Below, one piece after another: positions 43,536 through 50,473 of a stretch of 64,000 bases of DNA (position 1 is its first letter; the number at the start of each line of letters is the position of its first letter). A model generated the notes under the pieces. It ran no database searches. It saw only the letters and a program-made list of their open reading frames with translations, and was not told the DNA's origin. The stretch covers positions 1 through 64,000 of the forward strand of contig NZ_JBHUDI010000001.1 in assembly GCF_042678045.1 (NCBI RefSeq). The letters run 5' to 3'. The position numbers were made by a program, and so were the translations under genes. Source of the stretch: Natrinema amylolyticus_A. Lineage in GTDB: Archaea > Halobacteriota > Halobacteria > Halobacteriales > Natrialbaceae.

Positions 43536-44240
43536 TTAGATTACCGCGTCGAACTCCTCGTGACCCTCGATCTCGACTCCCTCGGCGGTGATCTCTGCGA
43601 GGAAGACGCCGTTGCCGGAGCCGGTGTCGCGCTCGACGGCCGATTTGATCGCGCGGGCCGCGACCGACTTGGCGTCCTCGAGCGAGAGGTCCTCGGCGTA
43701 CTCCTGCTCGAGCAGGCCGTAGGCCAGTTGCATCCCGGAGCCAGTGACGGTGTAGTCGTCTTCCATGACGCCGCCGGCAGGGTCGATACTGTAGACGTGG
43801 CTCCCCTCGTCGTCGACGCCGCCGAGGATGGGGTTGATCGCCCGGAACGGGCCGCCACGGGCGAAGTTGCCAGCCAGCGTCGCCAGCGCCTCGATGTCCA
43901 TCGACTCACCGCGACGGGCTTCGTAGAGGTCGACCTCAGAGCGCAGCGTCCGGATGAACGACTGTGCGCCGCCGACCGAGCCGACGAGCGTTAACGCGCC
44001 GGTCGGGTGGATCTGCTCGACCTTCTGGACGTTCTTGTTCGAGACGAATCGGCCGCCGAGGCTGGCACGCATGTCCGTCGCGATGACGACGCCCTCGTCG
44101 GTCGCGATGCCGATCGTCGTCGTGCCGGTCTTGTTGACGGTGTCGCCGTCGTCACCCGCCCGGCTGCCGTTTGGAAGCGACCCCAGTTCGGGCTCGTACG
44201 GCGACGGGTCGGCGTTGCTTTGTGGGGCCCAGTTATTCAT
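43536..44240 (-). CDS. psmB: 20S proteasome beta subunit
   Basis: 234 aa from MNNWAPQSN (ATG 44240). A 39-residue propeptide ends in NKTG, and the mature chain starts TTTIGIA, so autocleavage exposes catalytic Thr40. The active-site Asp and Lys segments (VIATDMRASLGG and KNVQKVEQIHPTG) and GSGMQLAYG loop are present. It is the proteolytic ring subunit of the archaeal proteasome. The start overlaps the psmA stop by 8 bp, giving coupled synthesis of the alpha and beta rings. Confidence 0.96.
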   Translation of the reverse strand: MNNWAPQSNADPSPYEPELGSLPNGSRAGDDGDTVNKTGTTTIGIATDEGVVIATDMRASLGGRFVSNKNVQKVEQIHPTGALTLVGSVGGAQSFIRTLRSEVDLYEARRGESMDIEALATLAGNFARGGPFRAINPILGGVDDEGSHVYSIDPAGGVMEDDYTVTGSGMQLAYGLLEQEYAEDLSLEDAKSVAARAIKSAVERDTGSGNGVFLAEITAEGVEIEGHEEFDAVI

Positions 44241-44973
44241 CGCTTTCCTCCATGTCGATCTCCGAGACGATCGACTCGAGGCGGTCCTCAGCGACCGAAC
44301 TGAACGACTCATCGTCAGTCGTGATCGTCGCAACGTCGACATCTTCGGCGGCGACGACTTCCTCTTCGGGTTCGCTGAGCGCGCTCACGGCGAGTTCGAT
44401 GCCGCCATCCACGTCGAGATCGGACTGGTAGTTGTCCTCGAGATAGCCCTGAATGACGTCACGGTCGCCGCCGATAGCGGCCGCCTTCCACTCGTAGTCC
44501 GTCCCCGAGGGGTCGGTCTCGAACAGTTTCGGCTCGCCGTCCTCGATCCCGCCGACGAGCAGTGCGACGCCGAACGGGCGTGCACCGCCAGTCTGCGTAT
44601 ACTCCTGAATGTGGTCGGTGATCGAGCGCGTCAGCGTCTCGACGCCGATCTGCTGGCCGTAGCGCAGCTGTTCGCCCTGTGCGCGTCGTCGCGCGAGGTC
44701 GACGAGCTGGCGCGCGTCGGCGACGTGGCCGGCGCTTGCGACGCCGACGTGATCGTCGGCCTTGTGGATCTTCTCGACGCTCGAGCGTTCCATAAGCGGG
44801 GAGCTGACCCGGCGGTTGGCGGCGAGGACGACGCCATCGGGTGTGCAGAGCCCGACGCTTGCGGTACCGCGTTTGACTGCCTCGCGTGCGTACTCGACCT
44901 GGTAGAGGCGTCCATCCGGGGAGAAGATGGTGATTCCCCGGTCGTAGGCCTGCTGCTGAGATTGTCCTTGCAT
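44233..44973 (-). CDS. psmA: 20S proteasome alpha subunit
   Basis: 246 aa. The alpha-specific N-terminal gate and helix H0 are recognisable (QAYDRGITIFSPDGRLYQVEYAREAV), as are RQLVDLARRRAQGEQLRYGQ and TQTGGARPFGVALLV. The acidic C terminus should dock onto PAN/Cdc48 ATPases. Haloarchaea often have alpha paralogues; this one is paired with a beta gene. The Shine-Dalgarno-like GAGGTGAAG lies about 12 nt upstream. Divergent from the Nramp-like gene. Confidence 0.95.
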   Translation of the reverse strand: MQGQSQQQAYDRGITIFSPDGRLYQVEYAREAVKRGTASVGLCTPDGVVLAANRRVSSPLMERSSVEKIHKADDHVGVASAGHVADARQLVDLARRRAQGEQLRYGQQIGVETLTRSITDHIQEYTQTGGARPFGVALLVGGIEDGEPKLFETDPSGTDYEWKAAAIGGDRDVIQGYLEDNYQSDLDVDGGIELAVSALSEPEEEVVAAEDVDVATITTDDESFSSVAEDRLESIVSEIDMEESDE

Positions 44974-45080
44974 AGGTTATGGTCTTCACCTCGGGTAATA
45001 GATAGAACTGTATAGGCCTTGGTCTGAAGGCAACTTCCTCTGCCACGGCTCGCTGGCGTCGGAAGAACCCCACGCTCGCG

Positions 45081-45095
45081 GTAATATAGTATTAC
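45081..45095. promoter_or_regulatory. Inverted repeat in the psmA/Nramp-like intergenic region
   Basis: GTAATATAGTATTAC is a 6-3-6 inverted repeat in the AT-richest part of the 314-bp divergent spacer (44974-45287), followed 7 bp later by another GTAAT half-site. It may be an operator or promoter core for the divergent Nramp-like gene; nothing else recognisable lies in this spacer. Confidence 0.35.
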
Positions 45096-45287
45096 TTTTG
45101 ACTGTAATCTAAAACACTGTCTGCTATCTCAAGCTTTCCGCTGAACCGAATCCCAGGCTTCGTGTCCGGTACAGAGTTCCGTCATACAGTCCACAGGTCA
45201 GACGCCGTCCGCTCCCCCTCGAGGCTCGAGGCTGGTTGCGCGCTCGAGGGCTCGAGACACCTGTCCGTTTTCGGAATCATCCCACAC

Positions 45288-46526
45288 ATGGAAGAACACA
45301 GTACCGCAGTGGACGTTCCTGTCGAAAAGGCAAAAGAAACCATTCATCAATACGGGCTCGGTCTTCTCTTTGCGGCGAATATCTTCGGAGCCGGGTCCGT
45401 CTACATTCTGACGCAAGCGGGTGTCGGCTTCGGCTTCGGCCTGTTGTGGGTCCTGCCGCTGGCGCTCGGCGTCGGATTGACGATGCACGAGATGTCCGCC
45501 CGACTGGCCGCGAAGAACGAACCGCTGATGGACTACATTCGGGACGTGATCGGGCCGACGGCGGCGAAGCCGTTCGCTATCGGGATCGGTTTTATCATGC
45601 AGTTCTGGAGCGTCGCCAACTACGCGCTCGCTGGGGCTGCACTGGTCTTTCTCACCCCGCTTTCGAACCTGTACGTGGGGATCGTCGTCATGGCCGCGCT
45701 CGGGATTTCGCTCGTCGAACTCCGGGTCTACAGCCGCATCGAGGGCGTCATCGCCACGCTCGTCCTGGCCATCTTTGCCTCGTACCTGCTCATCGTGGCG
45801 AACCTCCAGCCGCCAATGGGTGCCGTTGCAACCGGGTTCGTCCCGACGGTCTCTGGCGACATCAGCTATCTGACGATGATCATCGCACTGCTGGGGACGA
45901 CGGTCTACTATCCGAACTTCTTCATTCAGACGAGCATGCAACACGAGAAAGACTGGACGGACGTCTCCCGGTACCGCAAGGACCACACGGTCGGGCTGGC
46001 CGCCGTGGTCGCGCTGAGCGCGACGGTCATCATTGCGGCGGCGATGGCCGTCCCCGACGAGACGCTGACGTTGACCGCACCAGCCCAGCCGCTCGTCGAC
46101 ATGATCGGCCCGTGGGTACTCGGCATATTCGTCCTCGCGGTCGGTGCGGCGTCCTTTACGAGTGCGACCGGGACGCTGTTCGCCGCCGGCTTCATGATCC
46201 CACAGTCCTACGAACTGACGACCACGTTCGGCGACATGCACTTCCGGCGAACCGTCCACTTCCTGATCGGCCTCTCGGTCCTCCTCGCGATCCCGATCCT
46301 CGCGTTCACCGAGTTCACGCCAGTGAGACTGGCACTGTTGATGCCCGCGGTCAACGGCGTCGTCGGCCTGCCGATCACGGCGCTGGCACTGTTCGCGGCG
46401 ATCGAACGCTACGTCGATCCGAGCCGCCTTGAGCGAGCGCTCTTCCTCGTGGTCGTAGCCCTGATGTTCCTCGTCTCGCTCGTGACGGCCGAATCGCTGG
46501 CGCAATCGATCATGGACCTCCTCTGA
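45288..46526 (+). CDS. Nramp-related transporter with non-canonical metal-site motifs
   Basis: 412 aa from MEEHSTAVDV (ATG 45288), about 11 membrane helices with Nramp topology. The TM1 region (NIFGAGSVYILTQAGVGFGFGLLW) and TM2 (LTMHEMSARLA) align with Nramp proteins, but the DPGN metal-binding motif is replaced by GAGS, and the TM6 MPHN motif reads YYPN (about 206). A divalent-metal role is therefore uncertain; Nramp-related proteins with altered sites transport other ions. Alternatively an APC-fold amino-acid permease. Followed by TSUP and UspA genes on the same strand. Confidence 0.65.
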   Translation: MEEHSTAVDVPVEKAKETIHQYGLGLLFAANIFGAGSVYILTQAGVGFGFGLLWVLPLALGVGLTMHEMSARLAAKNEPLMDYIRDVIGPTAAKPFAIGIGFIMQFWSVANYALAGAALVFLTPLSNLYVGIVVMAALGISLVELRVYSRIEGVIATLVLAIFASYLLIVANLQPPMGAVATGFVPTVSGDISYLTMIIALLGTTVYYPNFFIQTSMQHEKDWTDVSRYRKDHTVGLAAVVALSATVIIAAAMAVPDETLTLTAPAQPLVDMIGPWVLGIFVLAVGAASFTSATGTLFAAGFMIPQSYELTTTFGDMHFRRTVHFLIGLSVLLAIPILAFTEFTPVRLALLMPAVNGVVGLPITALALFAAIERYVDPSRLERALFLVVVALMFLVSLVTAESLAQSIMDLL

Positions 46527-46527
46527 G

Positions 46528-46556
46528 ACGGGCTGCTGTCACTGGGTCCCGGCGCA
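46528..46556 (+). repeat. Half copy of the palindromic intergenic repeat
   Basis: ACGGGCTGCTGTCACTGGG followed by CCCGGCGCA just after the Nramp-like stop resembles one arm of the repeats at 9835-9915, 27961-28036 and 54523-54604; the matching second arm is missing. Could be a decayed copy. Confidence 0.35.
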
Positions 46557-46679
46557 CTCACATAGCGGATCGTGGATGCGCCGACGCTAACTGACAAGGG
46601 GTCATCTGAAGGGACTCGTTTGCAACCCGAAGAGTCAGGGGTCCCGGGACGGACACGTCGGTCACGGTGCTCCGTCCCG

Positions 46680-47459
46680 ATGCTCGAGCTTCCGTTCGGC
46701 CTCTCGCTGGTCCTGTTGCTCGTCTCGATCGCGTTCTTCTCGGGGATCGGCATCACCACCATCGGCCCCGGCGGGATCTTCGTGACGATCGCGTTGTACT
46801 CGCTGACGCCGCTGGCCTCGAGTCAGGTCGCCGGCACCGCCCACGCGACGTTCGTCGTCACGGGGCTCGTCGGGAGCGCAGCCTACCTCCACTCCGGGGA
46901 GATGAACACCGGCGAGAGCCGTGCGATCGCGATCGTCCTCAGCGGCTCGAGCGTCCTCGGCGCGCTCGCTGGAGCGTCGATCAACCAGTTCGTTCCGCGC
47001 TCCGTCTTCGGGCTCCTGCTGGGGGGCGTCGCGATGGCCGTCGGCGGGGTCATCCTCTATCGCGAGCGGCGGGGGTTTAGCCCGATCTACGACCTCGAGC
47101 CGCTGACCCGCTTCGGACAAGCGGTACTCGCGGGGCTCGGGTTCGCCCTCGGGGTCGCCAGCGGCCTGCTGGGGATCGGCGGACCGGTGCTCGCCGTCCC
47201 CGCACTGGTGCTCGTCGGCGTCCCGATGTTGCTCGCCGTCGCCGTCGCGCAGGTCCAGTCGATCTTTATCGCGACGTTCGCGGCCTCAGGCTATTTCCTG
47301 CAGGGAAACGTCCTCGTCCCGCTCGCGGTCGTCGTCGGCACGCCGCTGTTGCTCGGCGTCGTCGTCGGCTGGCGCGTCGCCCACGTCGTCGACCCCGAGC
47401 GACTGAAGATCGCGCTGGGAATCGTCCTCCTCGCCGTCGGCCCCTACCTCGCGCTGTGA
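46680..47459 (+). CDS. TSUP-family (TauE/SafE) permease
   Basis: 259 aa from MLELPFGLSL (ATG 46680), about 8 membrane helices in two repeats. Each half shows the TSUP pattern: GIGITTIGPGGIF in the first and GVASGLLGIGGPVLAVPAL in the second. Family members export or import small anions such as sulfite, sulfoacetate or other organosulfur compounds; substrate unknown. Lies 153 bp after the Nramp-like gene and 64 bp before a universal stress protein gene. Confidence 0.85.
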   Translation: MLELPFGLSLVLLLVSIAFFSGIGITTIGPGGIFVTIALYSLTPLASSQVAGTAHATFVVTGLVGSAAYLHSGEMNTGESRAIAIVLSGSSVLGALAGASINQFVPRSVFGLLLGGVAMAVGGVILYRERRGFSPIYDLEPLTRFGQAVLAGLGFALGVASGLLGIGGPVLAVPALVLVGVPMLLAVAVAQVQSIFIATFAASGYFLQGNVLVPLAVVVGTPLLLGVVVGWRVAHVVDPERLKIALGIVLLAVGPYLAL

Positions 47460-47523
47460 CTGGCCACGGTGCAAGTGACGGATCCAGACTGAAGGCGACG
47501 CGCGTGGACGTCGGACTGTCCTC

Positions 47524-47952
47524 ATGCCACCGCGGATCCTCGTCCCGTTCGACGACTCCGAGCCCGCTCGCGAGGCGCTCGCGTACGCGTTCGACCTGTT
47601 TCCCGACGGGGAGTTCATCGTTCTCGCTGTCGTCGATCCCGCTTCGATGCCGTCGATCCCGAACACCGCGGACGACGTCGACTCAGGCCACGATCCCGAG
47701 GAGTTGCTCGACGACGCCGCCGACCAGTTGACCACGGCCGTAGCCATCGCCGACGAGCACGGAATCGACGTCGAAACCTGGACGCGAACGGGATCACCGG
47801 CCCAGGAGATCATCGAGTGCGCCGAACGCGATGCCATCGATCACGTCGTCATCGGCAGCCACGGCCGCTCCGGCGTCGCGCGGATCCTGCTCGGCAGCGT
47901 CGCCGAGGTCGTCGTCAGACACTCGCCCGTCCCGGTCACCGTGGTTCGGTGA
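47524..47952 (+). CDS. Universal stress protein (UspA family), ATP-binding type
   Basis: 142 aa. Starts ILVPFDDSEPAREALAYAF with the conserved Asp, and ends with GSHGRSGVARILLGSVAEVV, the G-x2-G-x9-G(S/T) loop that binds ATP in the UspFG/MJ0577-like branch. Haloarchaea have many such proteins, often next to transporters, where they are thought to modulate activity. Here the neighbour is the TSUP permease. Function beyond nucleotide binding is inference. Confidence 0.9.
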   Translation: MPPRILVPFDDSEPAREALAYAFDLFPDGEFIVLAVVDPASMPSIPNTADDVDSGHDPEELLDDAADQLTTAVAIADEHGIDVETWTRTGSPAQEIIECAERDAIDHVVIGSHGRSGVARILLGSVAEVVVRHSPVPVTVVR

Positions 47953-48082
47953 CCGGTTCGACGCGGCTGGCCGTTCGGAGACCTCGAGATGGCGGGCAGC
48001 GAACGCTTTCGTTCGCGTCGATGACCGGGAATGGCAGATTCCGGCACAATCCCCTTCCCTGCCGTCCCTGTACGACGAGCCG

Positions 48083-49342
48083 ATGCTTCCGTTCGTCGCG
48101 ATGGCGATCGCTCTCATCGGTGGCATAGTGGTCCTCGAGGTTGTGTCGTATCGAGCGCTCGAGCGGCTCCCCTCGGTCGCCACCGAGGAATTTCCCGAGA
48201 TCGACCGGGAATTACTGGGGAAGTTCAGCAGCTTCGACCCCGAACTCGGGTGGGCACCCCAGCCGAACCGGGAGAAACAGAAGGACACGGGCGACCACCT
48301 CCCCGGGGAAGAGGTCCGCAGCGTGGTAACCTACTCGACCGACGAGTACGCGAGTCGGGTCTGTCCCGCGAAAGACCGGGACGAGAGCGCCGACACCACG
48401 GTCTCGACCTACGGTGATTCCTACTGTTTCTGCCGGGAGGTCGACAACGACGAGACGTTCCAGCACTACCTCGCGACGGAACTCGACACTCACGTCGCCA
48501 ACTACGGCGGCGGCAACTACGGGCTCGATCAGGCGCTGATGCGCCTCAAGCGCACGTATCCCGAGGACCCGACCGACCACGTCTTCATGGTCGTCACCGC
48601 CTCCTCGATCGCGCGCATCCTGAGCGTCTGGAAACACTACCAGGAGTTCGGCAACATCCTGGCGGTCAAACCCCGGTACGTGCTGGGTGACGACGGCCTC
48701 GAGCGCATCGAGAGCCCGGTCGACGAGAAAGAAGAGCTGCTCGACCTCGAGTCCGAGGCCGACTTCCTGCGCGAGTACGACTTCCACTACGATCACTGGT
48801 TCGAGCCGCACTTGGCGACGCGGCCCTACACCACGGATTTCCTCGAGAAAGGTGAACACCTCCGATACGCCGGCTACACGGCCGGGAAGGAGCTCGAGCG
48901 TCGCCTCGGTCGATCGATCCCGGAGATCGACTTCGATCTGGCCCAGACGCAGTCGGCGCTGCGGCTGGAACAGCCCCGGGTGCGATATCACGAGCGGCTG
49001 TTCGAGACCCACGAACCCCTCTTCGATGCGCTCATCCGGGAGTTCGTCGACTACGCGGACGAACGGGAGTTCGAACCGGTCTTCGTGATGGTCCAGCAAC
49101 TCCGCTACGCGAAATACGAGGCTGAACACGGTCCGATCTACGGCGACCTGATGGAGCGCCTCGACGAGCGCTACGACGAGCTGACGACGATCGACATGGC
49201 GACCCACCTCTCGCCCGACGACGGCGACGTCGAGTCGCTGTACGTCGAGCGTGGAGAGGGTGGCCACTACAGCCCCGAAACGAACGCGGAAATCGCGGAC
49301 GTGCTGGCCGACGTCGTCGAGCAGCGAGCGGTCGTCGAATGA
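48083..49342 (+). CDS. Membrane-anchored SGNH/GDSL-like hydrolase
   Basis: 419 aa from MLPFVAMAIALIGGIVV (ATG 48083), whose first 25 residues are a signal-anchor helix. Block I is STYGDSYCFC (Ser113); the Gly-Asn segment NYGGGNYGLDQAL (140-152) resembles blocks II/III; and GGHYSPETN (His395) near the C terminus would supply the catalytic His. It could be an esterase or acyl-transferring enzyme for extracellular sugars or lipids. The stop overlaps the next start (ATGA, 49339-49342), tying it to a channel-like membrane protein. Confidence 0.7.
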   Translation: MLPFVAMAIALIGGIVVLEVVSYRALERLPSVATEEFPEIDRELLGKFSSFDPELGWAPQPNREKQKDTGDHLPGEEVRSVVTYSTDEYASRVCPAKDRDESADTTVSTYGDSYCFCREVDNDETFQHYLATELDTHVANYGGGNYGLDQALMRLKRTYPEDPTDHVFMVVTASSIARILSVWKHYQEFGNILAVKPRYVLGDDGLERIESPVDEKEELLDLESEADFLREYDFHYDHWFEPHLATRPYTTDFLEKGEHLRYAGYTAGKELERRLGRSIPEIDFDLAQTQSALRLEQPRVRYHERLFETHEPLFDALIREFVDYADEREFEPVFVMVQQLRYAKYEAEHGPIYGDLMERLDERYDELTTIDMATHLSPDDGDVESLYVERGEGGHYSPETNAEIADVLADVVEQRAVVE

Positions 49343-50343
49343 ACCTGATCTACCTCGCCGTCGGCATCGCGTTGCTCGTCGGTGGGATCGTCGACATCCT
49401 CTGGACGACGCTGTGGGTCGACGGCGGCTCGGGACCGATCTCCGGCCGACTCACGACAGGTGTCTGGAGAGGCCTCCGGGTCGTGACGCGAAATCACGAC
49501 CGGGCGCTCAGTCTCGCCGGCCCGCTCATTCTCACCCTGACGCTCGTGCTGTGGATCGGCCTCATCTGGATCGGCTGGACGTTCATCTTCGCCAGCTACC
49601 CGACCGCGCTGGTCGACACGCGCACTGGCGGGACTGCCGACTGGTGGGGGCGGTTCTACTACGTCGCCTACACGATGTTCACCGAGGGGAACGGCGACTA
49701 CACCCCGCTGTACGGCGGCGACGTCTGGGAAGTCGCCAGCGCGTTCACGACGGCCACGGGCATGGCCTTCGTCACGCTCGGCGTCTCCTACGTCCTCACC
49801 GTGCTCGGGGCCGTCTCCGACAAGCGAGCCTTCGCCAGCACCGTCACGGGACTGGGCGGCCGGAGCGAGGCGTTCGTCCGCGCGGGCTGGAACGGCCAGA
49901 ACTTCGACGGCCTCGAGTTGACCCTCGAGACGCTCGGCTCGGAGCTGAGTACCCTCGCCGAACAGCACAAATCCTATCCGATCTTGCACTACTACCACAG
50001 CGAGAAAGGGGAACGCGCCTCGGCCGTGGCCGTCCCCATCCTGGACGAGTCGCTCACGCTCTTCCGACACGGGATTCCGGACGAGGATAGCCCCGATCCG
50101 GCGGTCGTCGAGACTGCCCGCTCAAGCGCCCAGAGCTACCTCGAGACGCTCGACGAGTCCTTTATCGAACCCGCTCCGTCGGTTCCCCGCGCGCCGGACC
50201 TCGATCGGCTCCGCACGGACGACATCCCGACCGTCTCGGATCCGGCGTTCGCCGAGGCGCTCGCGGAGCTAACCGACCGTCGGCGGCACTTGCTCGGCGT
50301 CGTCGAAGCCGACGCGTGGGAGTGGCCACCGCTCGAGGAGTGA
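49339..50343 (+). CDS. Two-pore-helix channel-like membrane protein with altered selectivity filter
   Basis: 334 aa. A first helix (about 3-24), a second (about 60-85), a pore-helix-like segment (YYVAYTMFTEGNGDYTP, 107-123) and a third helix (about 135-157), the 2TM K+-channel pattern. Where K+ channels have TVGYGD, this reads TEGNGD (115-120), so K+ selectivity is unlikely. The C-terminal about 170 residues are soluble and helical (LELTLETLGSELSTLAEQH). Coupled to the SGNH gene by a 4-bp overlap. Ion-channel ancestry is suggested by pattern only. Confidence 0.6.
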   Translation: MNLIYLAVGIALLVGGIVDILWTTLWVDGGSGPISGRLTTGVWRGLRVVTRNHDRALSLAGPLILTLTLVLWIGLIWIGWTFIFASYPTALVDTRTGGTADWWGRFYYVAYTMFTEGNGDYTPLYGGDVWEVASAFTTATGMAFVTLGVSYVLTVLGAVSDKRAFASTVTGLGGRSEAFVRAGWNGQNFDGLELTLETLGSELSTLAEQHKSYPILHYYHSEKGERASAVAVPILDESLTLFRHGIPDEDSPDPAVVETARSSAQSYLETLDESFIEPAPSVPRAPDLDRLRTDDIPTVSDPAFAEALAELTDRRRHLLGVVEADAWEWPPLEE

Positions 50344-50440
50344 TGCCGTTCGCGACCTCGCGACCACTGCAACCGGGGTCGCGAGCCCCGATCACCCGCC
50401 GGTGACCTGTTACCGATTCACTTTCACTCCGGTAGCGCAC

Positions 50441-50450
50441 ACCTTTTAGC
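50441..50450 (+). promoter_or_regulatory. top6BA promoter TATA box
   Basis: ACCTTTTAGC lies 24-33 nt before the top6B start codon, the usual distance for a leaderless or nearly leaderless haloarchaeal transcript. Confidence 0.5.
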
Positions 50451-50473
50451 CCCGCCGTTAGTACAGGGAGACG

